From: Pseudomonas sp. TH43
GTDB lineage: Bacteria > Pseudomonadota > Gammaproteobacteria > Pseudomonadales > Pseudomonadaceae
Assembly: GCF_016650635.1 (NCBI RefSeq)
Contig: NZ_JAEKFI010000004.1
Location: 1 to 64,000, forward strand
Direction: 5' to 3'
DNA: 64,000 nucleotides
The position numbers and the translations under genes are program-made. The notes beneath the pieces are model-generated. The model saw nothing but the letters and a program-made list of their open reading frames with translations. It ran no database searches and had not been told where the DNA came from. Positions 8,727 through 17,856 of this stretch are shown here, piece by piece (position 1 is the first letter of the stretch; each line of letters starts with the position of its first letter).

Positions 8727-10446
8727 CGATCCACTTCCGTAGATCGGAAATGATATTCGCGAAGGGCGTCACGTCGTTGGGAGGAAAATTGTTCGCGATT
8801 ATTTCCCCTAAACCTTCTCCTCTGGTGATGTCCTTGAACCAGCTTTCTTCCTTCGCTGTTTTGCCCAAAGCAAGTCTGAAATTCGGCTCATCTCTCCAAG
8901 GTGGCAGGGCTAGGTCGCCAATCTGGTCGATGCCCATGACTTTCAGTGTTTTGTTAATACCACTCAAGATACTGTCGGCGCTGACACACCCACTCGCGTA
9001 TTTGACTGCGGCCTCAACCCCGCCCCACGGCAAGTCAATAAACAGGCGTTCTTCAGTTGAATATTGTCCTGGCCACTGAAGGCAGCTAGCGCCTTTGGCC
9101 TGCGCTCTCGCCATTGCTGCAGGGTTTGGTGGCTCGTCGGAGTCGAGCAACATCAACACTTCATAACCGAGGTCACAAAGATGCTCGGCGATCACCGGCG
9201 CACTGTCTTTGCCTGAACCATTGACCGCGACAACGCCTTGGGCGGCCAATGAGTCCATTCCTCGTTCAACCCAGCAGTTATCAAGGCCACGAACAATGCC
9301 TTGCTCTGTTCGACCTTCTCCGACAACGATTCGTCTGGCGAGGAACGCTTCTGGTGCACCTCGCAAGTGCCGTTGTGCGGTGCCTAGCTTCCTTACTGCC
9401 GCAGATATAGATTTAACTTCGGTAACACCGGCAGATGACCTGACAGAAAAAATATCCTCTGCCTTCAGTTCGCAAATTACGACTGGTGAGTGCGTGGTGA
9501 TGAATATCTGTGCCTTGCTCGCCCCTTCACCTAGCGGAGCCGTTTTCAGAAGCTTCAGCAACCTAGCGATTCGATGAGGCTCAAGACCAAACTCAAGCTC
9601 ATCGATCATCGAAATATGTTGTTGGCCTACGTCATGCTGGAGAGCAGACACAATCAATCGGGAGGAACCGGTGCCAAGCAGGCGCAGTGGTAATCCATCA
9701 TCATGCAGAGAAATACCTCCCGCCGTGATATTAACCCCATCTACGTCTAAAGCCGCAGCATAGGCGCCCCTAGCCGGTACGGAAAATTTCCTGCTCAGAA
9801 TCTTCACGCGATCGATTACTGATTTGAAAATGTTCTGATTGGTGTCCCCGAAAGCCTTCCTGGCAGCCCTTCCGGCATCAGCCAGCTGGAGCGAATACCC
9901 GCTGTTGGACTCCCCCACTCGCGTCAATACAGATGACCGCCCCCAAGCCAAGTGTCGCTCTGCATAAGGGCCGAGACGTGTAACGGACAGCAATTTCCAG
10001 TCTTTATAACGCAAGGTTGGAGGGTCTTTCTCAGCTGCGTTTATCCGATCGTTATAAAGCGACCAACGAGCCTCGAGGGATGCGTCAATAGTCATCCGCA
10101 GCGTTAGAGCGTAGTGCAGTCCCTCGTTTGGCTCGTCTTCAATTTTTAGCGTTTCAGCATTCCACCCTCGCATCTGCATCCCATAACGCTCTTCAGACAG
10201 GAATGCCGTGGGCAGGTCTACCAACGTCACCATAATGTCGACTGGTTTCGAGGTGTCCAAATTATAGAAATCGCAGTCGTCTGCCAGCGTGTAAGGCTTA
10301 GGGTTTAGACAATGCTCGATCGCATCAAGTATGGAGGTTTTTGTCGAGTCGCCGGGGCCGATCAGACAGTTCATGCCTGGAGCAGGTGACCAATGAAGAG
10401 ATTCAATCCCGCGAAAATGCTGAATACTCACTGAAACGATGCGCAT
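8719..10446 (-). CDS. gajA: Gabija protein GajA, OLD-family ATPase/TOPRIM nuclease
   Basis: 575 aa, matching GajA. The N-terminal half is an ABC-type ATPase: P-loop GPGDSTKT at 30-37 (Thr where most have Gly before the Lys), signature GTGSSRL at 258-264, Walker B SMIDELEFGLEPHR at 279-292 and switch THS at 318-320. The C-terminal half is a TOPRIM nuclease: Glu377 in VVGEGRTE and the DSD motif at 435-437. GajA tetramers nick and cut DNA when nucleotide levels fall during phage infection. It is the first gene of the pair. A restriction-like abortive role is established for the family, and the assignment rests on the adjacent gajB. Confidence 0.9.
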   Translation of the reverse strand: MRIVSVSIQHFRGIESLHWSPAPGMNCLIGPGDSTKTSILDAIEHCLNPKPYTLADDCDFYNLDTSKPVDIMVTLVDLPTAFLSEERYGMQMRGWNAETLKIEDEPNEGLHYALTLRMTIDASLEARWSLYNDRINAAEKDPPTLRYKDWKLLSVTRLGPYAERHLAWGRSSVLTRVGESNSGYSLQLADAGRAARKAFGDTNQNIFKSVIDRVKILSRKFSVPARGAYAAALDVDGVNITAGGISLHDDGLPLRLLGTGSSRLIVSALQHDVGQQHISMIDELEFGLEPHRIARLLKLLKTAPLGEGASKAQIFITTHSPVVICELKAEDIFSVRSSAGVTEVKSISAAVRKLGTAQRHLRGAPEAFLARRIVVGEGRTEQGIVRGLDNCWVERGMDSLAAQGVVAVNGSGKDSAPVIAEHLCDLGYEVLMLLDSDEPPNPAAMARAQAKGASCLQWPGQYSTEERLFIDLPWGGVEAAVKYASGCVSADSILSGINKTLKVMGIDQIGDLALPPWRDEPNFRLALGKTAKEESWFKDITRGEGLGEIIANNFPPNDVTPFANIISDLRKWIDA

Positions 10447-10741
10447 GACATTTCCCTATGCCCGTTGATGGCATTTTGCTCAACAGTATCCAAATGACGG
10501 CTGAACTACTAGTGATCTGTTTAACCGAGACGACTCGGCCCTGGTAAGGCGTACGGCTATTCGCCCCCGTGGCGAGTCGTTCTGACATACCGCCGCAGGC
10601 AACCTGTGGCGTTGACTGCGCGGGTAGTGAAAGAATGGCAATGACGTTGGCCGAAAGCTCAGCTCCTTTTTCGCCCGAAGAAACCGGACCGCAAGGATCC
10701 ACGACCAGCACTCTCGTTAAAATCATATTACTTGGACTTCT

Positions 10742-12097
10742 ATGAGAAACCTTCCGCCCCTAGCGTCACAAATCGCTCATCTTGATCCGGAGGAGATTGA
10801 AGCGCTATACACACGCTATCTCGCTGGTGAAAAAATATCCGTGCTTCAGGCCGAATTTCGAATTCCAAATACAGCTAAACAACTTATATACCTATTCCCT
10901 CCTCTAATACTAAATGACAAACCATGCCCATATTGCCACTCCGCCATGTCAAGCAAACGCAAAAATAAAACCCAACGTGCATCCGAGGAGAATATAATAA
11001 AATGTTTAGACTGCGGTCACTTTGAAGACCCGCAGTCCGGTCGCTTCAAAAAACACTGCAACTGTAAACCATGCCAATTAAAGCGGAAAGAAGCGGAAGT
11101 ACAACGCGAACTGGAGTTCCAAAAAAAAATTAAAGAAAAGTACAACCCCGAATTGGTAACACCAATACCGTACGCAAATCTAAATTTCAAACACAAGCTT
11201 ACATTGATAAGCTTACTTCGCAGCCAAACGCCGGAAAGCTTCGATTATATAATTCCCATCACACACAGCCATAAAAATCATTTATTGACTCCAACAGCAA
11301 GCTTTACAGAACAGTTGCTAACATCGCTTTACAAATGCAAAGCAATCATTATCGATCCTAACTCAGCACCCAATTCACTCAGAAATAAAGACCCAGATAC
11401 ATTCAATGTCCAGTGGTTATCAAACGTAACGCTAGACGGTCAACATCGAACAACGCTCACGGCGCTTTACAACGCAATAAATAAAGACCTCAATGAAAAC
11501 ATATCAAGCAACTGGTCCTCAGAGATAAAAGAAATACTATTCCAAATACCTCAGGAGGAAGTAATCCAATACCTACACCTTAAAGCAAATATCCTAGATG
11601 TTAGTTTTGGTGCCGAAACAAAGACCCCCGCAATTATTAGGCAGCTTCTCGAAACTCATTCTACATCACAGCTTTACACGCTAGCTTCTAACGCCGTTGA
11701 TAACGCCCATCTTTTCTACAAAAAAAAACACGTAAGCCATAGACATGCAGCCAACACTATTCCTGGCAAAATGCTATCGCTTGCAGAGGCGCATGCTTCA
11801 AAAAAACGCGAAGTATTTGAGTTCTCCAGAGATATAAACGCGCCGCGCTCGGTAATCAGTAAAATATTCTTCGATTTTTATCTCGGTGACGTAGACGCGG
11901 CTTTCAAGGTAGCCCCGGGCAAGTACTGGAGAGACGTGCTAAGCCATCGACTACCGCATGATGAACCAAACAAACGAGATAACAATCTTTTCTGCCCAGA
12001 ATGTGGCTCGCAGGAGCACACCCTTAAGATGAAGGACATTAGTATCTACCTTACATGTCGTGATTGCGAAATCATCAGTACTTTTAGCCTAAGCTAA
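10742..12097 (+). CDS. Zinc-ribbon protein of unknown function, 451 aa
   Basis: Divergently transcribed from gajA and distinctly AT-rich. The N-terminus has a helix-turn-helix-like stretch (IEALYTRYLAGEKISVLQAEF), followed by a double zinc ribbon at about residues 62-112 (CPYCHSAM, CLDCGHF, CNCKPCQ). The C-terminus has another ribbon (CPECGS and CRDCE). The central 280 residues are helical and carry no known catalytic motif. The pattern of terminal zinc ribbons around a conserved body suggests a nucleic-acid-binding role. I do not recognise the family. Its position beside Gabija and its composition suggest it belongs to the same defence cargo. Confidence 0.75.
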   Translation: MRNLPPLASQIAHLDPEEIEALYTRYLAGEKISVLQAEFRIPNTAKQLIYLFPPLILNDKPCPYCHSAMSSKRKNKTQRASEENIIKCLDCGHFEDPQSGRFKKHCNCKPCQLKRKEAEVQRELEFQKKIKEKYNPELVTPIPYANLNFKHKLTLISLLRSQTPESFDYIIPITHSHKNHLLTPTASFTEQLLTSLYKCKAIIIDPNSAPNSLRNKDPDTFNVQWLSNVTLDGQHRTTLTALYNAINKDLNENISSNWSSEIKEILFQIPQEEVIQYLHLKANILDVSFGAETKTPAIIRQLLETHSTSQLYTLASNAVDNAHLFYKKKHVSHRHAANTIPGKMLSLAEAHASKKREVFEFSRDINAPRSVISKIFFDFYLGDVDAAFKVAPGKYWRDVLSHRLPHDEPNKRDNNLFCPECGSQEHTLKMKDISIYLTCRDCEIISTFSLS

Positions 12098-12324
12098 TTA
12101 GATTAAAGCGAAGCCAATGCCTAGCCTCAGTCATATACCGGGTATGTGTTCTAAACTGATACGGCATGGCGAGGCTATGCAGGATGCGCACGGGCTATCT
12201 GCTACTCATCATGCACGCAATGACTGCAGTGATTCACGCAAACGGCGAGCTATGCACGGTGCATAGGTACGTCACCGAAAATTGATTTCCGCGACGTAAC
12301 CTCGCCGTAGCGGCGGAGAGCGAC

Positions 12325-12534
12325 CTAACCTAGCGATTCGCAATCCGCTGCTGACTTCATTGCAGTGGCAACACTCTCAGCCATTTCCACCAACACATCA
12401 ACAATGCGCGCATGCTCCCACGGATCATTCGGTGCAACAGCCATCGCGACGGCCCTCGGGTTTGCCAGCACGGTCTGTAGAGCATCAAGGTCATTTGCGT
12501 TCAGGTCCAGGCTGAAGCTCAAGCGTTTAGTCAT
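12325..12534 (-). CDS. Hypothetical protein, 69 aa
   Basis: Last gene of the relaxase operon; its ATG lies 8 bases inside the end of the preceding 145-aa gene, which supports its reality. It is Ala/Asp/Val rich with a predicted beta-strand start (KRLSFSLDLNANDLDALQTVL) and then helix. No family is recognised. Confidence 0.6.
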   Translation of the reverse strand: MTKRLSFSLDLNANDLDALQTVLANPRAVAMAVAPNDPWEHARIVDVLVEMAESVATAMKSAADCESLG

Positions 12535-12964
12535 GATGTAACTCCAAAAGAGGGATCTGGATGCCGACGGCCATCGCCTGCCCTAGATACCCAGCATGTT
12601 TGATGTAGCTGAATACTTCGAATCGACTGGCTACCGAGCGAGGGCCGTCGTCGAAAAGGCGATTACAAAGATTGAGTAAGCCGATCTCATCAGGGGCGTT
12701 TTCCAGAAATAGCGCCAGGTGCCAACCACCACTTCCCTCCCAGCATTTCTCATCGGATAGCGGATGGGGAACGACGTACGCCTCTTTAATCGGCAACACT
12801 TGCTGAGCGATAGCTAACATGAGTACGAAAGGACCTGCGTTTTCGTTGGTAAGCGAAGCGCGAAGCTGTTCAAGTTGGACCTCGAGATTGGAGATCTCTA
12901 AAGCAAGCATCTGCTTGCCAAGAGCTTGGATCTGATTAAGGAATTTTTCATGATCCCTAGACAT
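12527..12964 (-). CDS. Hypothetical protein, 145 aa
   Basis: The start codon overlaps the relaxase stop in a TAATG arrangement, so it is coupled to the relaxase frame. The N-terminal 40 residues form a Leu-rich amphipathic helix, possibly a coiled coil; the rest is mixed. No transmembrane segment or known motif is visible. By position it may be a mobilization accessory gene, but that is inference only. Confidence 0.65.
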   Translation of the reverse strand: MSRDHEKFLNQIQALGKQMLALEISNLEVQLEQLRASLTNENAGPFVLMLAIAQQVLPIKEAYVVPHPLSDEKCWEGSGGWHLALFLENAPDEIGLLNLCNRLFDDGPRSVASRFEVFSYIKHAGYLGQAMAVGIQIPLLELHHD

Positions 12965-14115
12965 TAGATCGATCTCCTGTGGCTATAAGTTGCTTCACCT
13001 TCTTCATACGAAAGTTGGGTTTCTGGCTGGGCAGCCGGCCTTGTTGTCGGTTCTGCCGGAGCAATGGTTTCAGAATTCTGCACTTCTCGCTGGGCGCTCA
13101 TCGCTTCGATACGCTTCAGGGCTTCGTTGGGATCTTCGCCAAGCTGCAGACCAACACGCTCGCGAACATCCTCGATCTGCGCACCAGCGAACTGGCTGAC
13201 GAGTCGAGCATGACGCTTCACCGTAAGGCTATCGCCGCCTCGGTCGCGATCATAAGCAAGCGAAAAGCGCTGGATTTTATAGCGCTCGGCCAAGGCGATG
13301 ATTGCCGCCTCAGTGTTTGGACCAGGTTCGCCAGTAGTGCCGATGAACAGTATCCGCTGCCGCTCTTCTGGGCTAGCCAACTGGTAGGTGCTCAGGGTGT
13401 CGACACCACCCTCGCTGAAGCGGATTTCGGTGGGGTTCGCGCATTTCGGGTTGGCGAGGTAGACACCTTTTTCAGTTTCTGTCGTAAAACCCTTGAACTC
13501 ACGTCGTTCGCCATTGATAACCTGAGCGCCGCGGTACTCATACCCGCAGAACTTGGCATTAGCATCAATGTGAGGAAACACAGCGGAGCCATGCCGGCTC
13601 GTACGCCAGCGCGTTTCGGCCAACACTTCGGACGAGATACCTCGCTCTTGGCTCAGATAGCTATCACGGCGAGACATGAAACCGAAAGTGCGGTAGTGGT
13701 TTTCCGTGCTGGTTGCGATTGTCTCTAGGCGCTCGCGTTCCTTCCTCTGTCGCGACTCTTCGCGTGCCCGATCAATACGGGCCTGCTCTTCCGCTGATTT
13801 ACCCAGCGAAGGCAGAACGCCTCCCTGAAACGCACGAATATCGTCCTTGGCCTGGATGAAGGTGCCGCCACTGGCTTCCTGATAGAGCTTGAAGATGTCA
13901 CCGCTCTTGCCCGAGTGGCGGTCATGCCAGACCCAATTGTCATCAGCGGCTTGGTAAATGTCGTATTTCCCTGAGCCGTGGCGGAAAACAGCATGTCCTT
14001 TGTACGAGGCCTTCTTGTCGTACTCCATGCCCAGGTGAGCAGCGTAGTCGGTCAGGTCAACGTCGCGTTTCATCGCGGCGACTTCGCGGGCGTCTGATGC
14101 TTTGTCGTATTTCAT
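12964..14115 (-). CDS. Possible separate DUF3991/TOPRIM primase-like protein from internal start
   Basis: An ATG at 14115 (MKYDKASDAREVAAM), in the relaxase frame and 8 bases after the stop of the nested 129-aa gene, could begin an independent 383-aa product. Its content fits plasmid proteins in which a DUF3991 region precedes a TOPRIM domain: VFRHGSGKYDIY, WHDRHSGKSGDIFKLYQ, then EIRFSEGGVDTLS and LAYDRDRGGDSL (DxD-like). Such proteins are often encoded just downstream of MobF relaxases. Whether it is made alone, as part of the 1,630-aa protein, or both cannot be told from sequence. Confidence 0.5.
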   Translation of the reverse strand: MKYDKASDAREVAAMKRDVDLTDYAAHLGMEYDKKASYKGHAVFRHGSGKYDIYQAADDNWVWHDRHSGKSGDIFKLYQEASGGTFIQAKDDIRAFQGGVLPSLGKSAEEQARIDRAREESRQRKERERLETIATSTENHYRTFGFMSRRDSYLSQERGISSEVLAETRWRTSRHGSAVFPHIDANAKFCGYEYRGAQVINGERREFKGFTTETEKGVYLANPKCANPTEIRFSEGGVDTLSTYQLASPEERQRILFIGTTGEPGPNTEAAIIALAERYKIQRFSLAYDRDRGGDSLTVKRHARLVSQFAGAQIEDVRERVGLQLGEDPNEALKRIEAMSAQREVQNSETIAPAEPTTRPAAQPETQLSYEEGEATYSHRRSI

Positions 14116-17100
14116 CGAGCGTGCTAAAGCAGTACTAGGAACCTGCCGTCGCACTCGACCAAGAGGCTGTCGATCAGCGAGTGTGTTATCGGGCAATACA
14201 CCCTCACGTCCCCTTCCGGGACCTGCTGCCAGATCGCATGTGGACAACGTACGCAGACAGTCTGAGGGAGCTCGCCCTGCAGGGCGTTTAATGTTGCCGA
14301 GCGGACGGGAGAAGGCTTCTTCGTTTGCTGCGTCACCGGCGCCGGCGGCGCGGTCAAATTGGCCGAGGCTGCCGGCGACTCGCTGGCCTGCGGCGCCGGC
14401 TCGGGATTCGGGTCGGGAAACTCCATCGGCGGCGGCGACAGGTCGTCCATCAACGCGGGGGTATCGGCCGAGGCCGGCAAGGGTGGCAGGTCGGACAGGA
14501 TCAATTCGGACATAGCGGGCCTCCTGAGGCTCAGGCTTGATCAGTTTCAGCTTCGTGGTGAATAAGGCGGTCGTCATTCCCTGGAGCGTTTCGCAAAGGT
14601 CGCGGCGCTGCTCTGGGGGAACGGATGAGCCGGGGTTTGTCCATCGCGCAACTTCTGCACCTGGAGCGGGGTTTTCTGCAGCTACAACGGCAACGCGGCG
14701 GGCATCAGCCGGCCAGGTCTGTTCGTCGATGCGAAAGTCGACGATTTCAGCGCCGAAGGCCTTGGCGTGCTCGATCTCAACCTCTACGGGCGGCAGGACG
14801 GTAACGGACTGGCGGGGTTGTTCTTGGGGCTGTTCCTTCGCCTGGCCGGGGAACTGGAAAAGTGGAGAGCCCCCCTGGAGACGATCGAGGACGGAAAGTT
14901 TCTGAGGGGTCAGCCTGAACGGCTGGCCGGTGTGCACGGATGCGCGAATAGCTTCGCGAGCCTGAGGCATCAGGTCGAGAGCGTTCTCTTTATAGACGAA
15001 TTCCGCCGTCGACTTCTTGAATGGGAGCCAGTTGGCTTCACTCAGGTACGTTTTGCACCCGTGGATTCCGCGGGTATAGGCGACATACCAAGCCTGCAGA
15101 GAAGCGTAGGATGACGGCAGGTAGTAAGACTGCATAACAGTCATGCCCTGCGCTTTATGGCCGGTCATCGCATAGCCGTGCTGCAGCGACTCGTATTCAC
15201 TGGCATTGATCTTGACCGTCCTCCCATCGTCCCGGGTGATCGTGAACAGAATGTCCTCGATCCGCTCACCGTCGACTTCGCGGGTGACTCGCTCAATACC
15301 CAGCACGGTGCCAAGGTCCCCGTTGTAGATCGGTTCATTCTGAGAGTCCTTGGCCGTTTTGCGCAAAAGCAGGCGGTCACCAATCGCAACCTGAATCGTG
15401 AATCGCTCGCCGGGCAGTACCTCGGTTTCGATGCTTACGCTGCCTACAGCACTCAATTCACCACGAGCGAATCGGGCATCACGAATTTTGTCGTTGAGCG
15501 CCCGTACCTGTTCGTTCGTATCAGTGAGGACAAGAATCTGGGACCAGTCCAACTCACGGACAACGCTATCCTTCCCTGGCAGGCCAGCTTTCATGTCAGC
15601 GAAAACATCGCCAACCAACTCGTCAGCTTCGTTCACGCCGTCAGCGAAAACCTTGACCTGATCATCGCGCTGCATGTGGCGGACCGCATCGCTCACCTTG
15701 CCTTCATAAAGGGCCTGAGCAGTAGGCCTGAACTGGTCGACTTGGCGGGCGATCGTTTCGATCTTGGCGCAGCGATCCCCAACAACGTCGTGCAGAAGGC
15801 CGAACAATGCGGCGGTCTCCACTGCGTCATGCTGGTTTCTATCACCAACGCAGATCAGGCGGGCGCCTGCCTGGTGACAAGCCACCACCAGGTTATGCAT
15901 CTGGTAGGTGTCCAGCATGCCGGCTTCGTCGCACACGACGATATCGCCGCGTCCGATGAGATCCTGCTGTTTGAAACGCTGCCCAGCCTGCTGCGCGGCA
16001 AGCGCGTTCTGGTGCTTGATCAGTAGTGAATGGACAGTCTGGGCCTGAATACCGGTCGACTTAGCCAGCTCCGTTGCCTGCTTGTTTGCAGGCGCAACGC
16101 CAATTACACGGCGCCCCTGCGCCTTGAAAACTTCGGCGTATACGCGGAAGGTCGGCGCCAGAGTGGAAGACTTACCAACGCCAGCGGCCCCCTTAAAGAA
16201 TGTGTATTGACCTGGCCCAGTCAGATCGTAGGCAGCTTGGCGCTGCTCCTGAGTGAGCCGAAAAGGCTTTTCGCCTGGCTTCTGGGCCGCCTGTTTTTCC
16301 TTCTCATAGTCGTCAATCACCTGGTCAACAAAGGCACGATCAACATTCCAACTCGGATCATCGAGACCAGCATGCACCGCCTTTACGCAGTCGGCTTCAA
16401 GGGTGAAGAGTTCCTTCGTCGTGTAGCGCTTCGGCGGCATGCGGCCGTTTTCGTCCGGCTGCTGGGGAATTTCGATGATGCCGAGTTGTTTGTAAATCTC
16501 CGACTTGGTTGCTTCGATTTCTTCAAGGCCACCTTTGCCAATGGTCAGGTGCGCGGCCGCGGAATCGATCGCGAATTCATCGATCACGGTGGATCCGCGG
16601 AACACCATGCGCTGCAGCTCAGCGAGACTCGGTGCCTGGAGATCTTTGGCGGTTGATGCCTTCAGCTCGACAGTGGGAATCGCTTCGCGCCAATGACCAT
16701 CCAAGCTGTCACCTAGCTCGATGTCCTTCGCATCGCGGCTTCGGACGGCGATAGCCTGAGCTGCAGCTTGGCCAGAGGTGGCCATAGTCTTTTTCTCTGC
16801 CTGGATCTGCTCGCTGCGCTTGGAAAACTCGGCGACGAGTTCCTTCGAAACTGAAGCATCGTTGAGACGCAGGCCATGCCCGCTCCAATCAACGACCATC
16901 GCAGAAGCCAACTCGGGGAGGCGTGCCTGGAGACGCTGATAGAAGGCCACGTCGACGACTGCACCAAACTCCTTTTGGCTCTTGTACAACCATCCCGCAT
17001 CGAGGGTCAGGAACTTGCCGTCGACGGTGCGAACGAAATTCGGCCGTTCCAGGTGTACGTGAAGCTGAGGATCAGGAAAGTCCTGGCCGGGTGCGCGACG

Positions 17101-17856
17101 TGCTGTGCAATGGGCATATGTCAGAGTGACGCACTCGCCGGTTACAGATTCTGCGCCCTGAGCGCCTTCACGTCCGCGAATCCGGCCAGTACGGTGCTCG
17201 CGCTCGATCGCATCGTTCACAGCCCCCATCATGCATTCCTGGATCACGCGACGGGTTTGGTCGTCAGCCTGTGCCCAGTAGATGCTGATGGACTTCTGCA
17301 GGCTCACACACGAGCTGAAGCCCAGAACAGGATCCTTTGCCGATTTTTCTTTCCCGTCCTTCTCCAGTCGTTCCAGGTCGCCGGCGTCGAGTTGCTTTTT
17401 CGAGGACAGGTTTGCCTTCTTCGATTCAGCTTCCTGAATAGCCTTGTCGATGGCCTTTTCGCGCTTCTCATCAAGGAACGCCTCTCCGGTGCGTGGGTTG
17501 ATTCCACGGAAAAGAGCTAAGTAATCACCGTCCTGGGGATGCTCACCGAGGCCCAGCTTGTTGGCCAACGGGCCTGCAATACCCGATGCCAAAGTGTCGT
17601 TGCCGGACTTGTGGTAGTAGTCCTCTCGCCCTGTGCCCTGGTCGCCCTCCACCTGACTGACGATAGCGGCGATCTCGGCGTCGACTTTCGCCAGTTCGGC
17701 AGCCATGACCTCATCTGTCACGCCACGCTCTGCGCCGAGATCAATGCGCTTCTCACGTAAGGCCTGGAGCTCCTTCAGCTTCTTTTCGAAGTAGGAAGCC
17801 TTGGCCGCAAAATTACCGGCCGTGGTCTTCTGGTTGCTCATCCCGTAGTGACTCAT
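12964..17856 (-). CDS. MobF (TrwC/TraI-type) conjugative relaxase-helicase, with fused primase-like C-terminus
   Basis: The open frame is 1,630 aa. Residues 1-350 are a TrwC relaxase domain: tandem Tyr80-Tyr81 (REDYYHKSGND) for nicking, and the HUH metal site with His249, His266 and His268 (YAHCT, PQLHVHLE). Residues 530-1000 are an SF1 helicase: Walker A GAAGVGKS at 556-563 and DEAG at 643-646, with AMTGHKAQGMT near its end. Residues from Met1248 on resemble a stand-alone DUF3991/TOPRIM protein (LTDYAAHLG, FRHGSGKYDIY, ...SEGGVDTL). Between them, residues 1115-1244 are Arg/Ala/Gly-rich and read like the wrong frame, because a separate gene occupies this DNA. The fusion may be only an absence of stop. 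It starts 4 bases inside the accessory gene (ATGA). Confidence 0.92.
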   Translation of the reverse strand: MSHYGMSNQKTTAGNFAAKASYFEKKLKELQALREKRIDLGAERGVTDEVMAAELAKVDAEIAAIVSQVEGDQGTGREDYYHKSGNDTLASGIAGPLANKLGLGEHPQDGDYLALFRGINPRTGEAFLDEKREKAIDKAIQEAESKKANLSSKKQLDAGDLERLEKDGKEKSAKDPVLGFSSCVSLQKSISIYWAQADDQTRRVIQECMMGAVNDAIEREHRTGRIRGREGAQGAESVTGECVTLTYAHCTARRAPGQDFPDPQLHVHLERPNFVRTVDGKFLTLDAGWLYKSQKEFGAVVDVAFYQRLQARLPELASAMVVDWSGHGLRLNDASVSKELVAEFSKRSEQIQAEKKTMATSGQAAAQAIAVRSRDAKDIELGDSLDGHWREAIPTVELKASTAKDLQAPSLAELQRMVFRGSTVIDEFAIDSAAAHLTIGKGGLEEIEATKSEIYKQLGIIEIPQQPDENGRMPPKRYTTKELFTLEADCVKAVHAGLDDPSWNVDRAFVDQVIDDYEKEKQAAQKPGEKPFRLTQEQRQAAYDLTGPGQYTFFKGAAGVGKSSTLAPTFRVYAEVFKAQGRRVIGVAPANKQATELAKSTGIQAQTVHSLLIKHQNALAAQQAGQRFKQQDLIGRGDIVVCDEAGMLDTYQMHNLVVACHQAGARLICVGDRNQHDAVETAALFGLLHDVVGDRCAKIETIARQVDQFRPTAQALYEGKVSDAVRHMQRDDQVKVFADGVNEADELVGDVFADMKAGLPGKDSVVRELDWSQILVLTDTNEQVRALNDKIRDARFARGELSAVGSVSIETEVLPGERFTIQVAIGDRLLLRKTAKDSQNEPIYNGDLGTVLGIERVTREVDGERIEDILFTITRDDGRTVKINASEYESLQHGYAMTGHKAQGMTVMQSYYLPSSYASLQAWYVAYTRGIHGCKTYLSEANWLPFKKSTAEFVYKENALDLMPQAREAIRASVHTGQPFRLTPQKLSVLDRLQGGSPLFQFPGQAKEQPQEQPRQSVTVLPPVEVEIEHAKAFGAEIVDFRIDEQTWPADARRVAVVAAENPAPGAEVARWTNPGSSVPPEQRRDLCETLQGMTTALFTTKLKLIKPEPQEARYVRIDPVRPATLAGLGRYPRVDGRPVAAADGVSRPESRAGAAGQRVAGSLGQFDRAAGAGDAANEEAFSRPLGNIKRPAGRAPSDCLRTLSTCDLAAGPGRGREGVLPDNTLADRQPLGRVRRQVPSTALARSMKYDKASDAREVAAMKRDVDLTDYAAHLGMEYDKKASYKGHAVFRHGSGKYDIYQAADDNWVWHDRHSGKSGDIFKLYQEASGGTFIQAKDDIRAFQGGVLPSLGKSAEEQARIDRAREESRQRKERERLETIATSTENHYRTFGFMSRRDSYLSQERGISSEVLAETRWRTSRHGSAVFPHIDANAKFCGYEYRGAQVINGERREFKGFTTETEKGVYLANPKCANPTEIRFSEGGVDTLSTYQLASPEERQRILFIGTTGEPGPNTEAAIIALAERYKIQRFSLAYDRDRGGDSLTVKRHARLVSQFAGAQIEDVRERVGLQLGEDPNEALKRIEAMSAQREVQNSETIAPAEPTTRPAAQPETQLSYEEGEATYSHRRSI
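14124..14513 (-). CDS. Nested small gene in the relaxase frame, Cys-pair protein of 129 aa
   Basis: An ideal AGGAGG site lies six bases before the ATG. The product has a Pro/Ser/Ala-rich N-terminal half (a flexible linker or disordered stretch) and a folded C-terminal half with CVRCPHAIW and DVRVYCPITHSLI, three Cys that could bind zinc. It is in another frame from the 1,630-aa frame that crosses the same DNA, and its amino-acid make-up looks natural while the crossing frame looks off-frame. A similar small gene between relaxase and TOPRIM genes would explain the layout. Function unknown. Confidence 0.7.
   Translation of the reverse strand: MSELILSDLPPLPASADTPALMDDLSPPPMEFPDPNPEPAPQASESPAASANLTAPPAPVTQQTKKPSPVRSATLNALQGELPQTVCVRCPHAIWQQVPEGDVRVYCPITHSLIDSLLVECDGRFLVLL

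Noticed and set aside
15157..16026. Open frames on the plus strand across the relaxase
   Set aside because: Shadows of the relaxase-helicase frame, without start signals or families.
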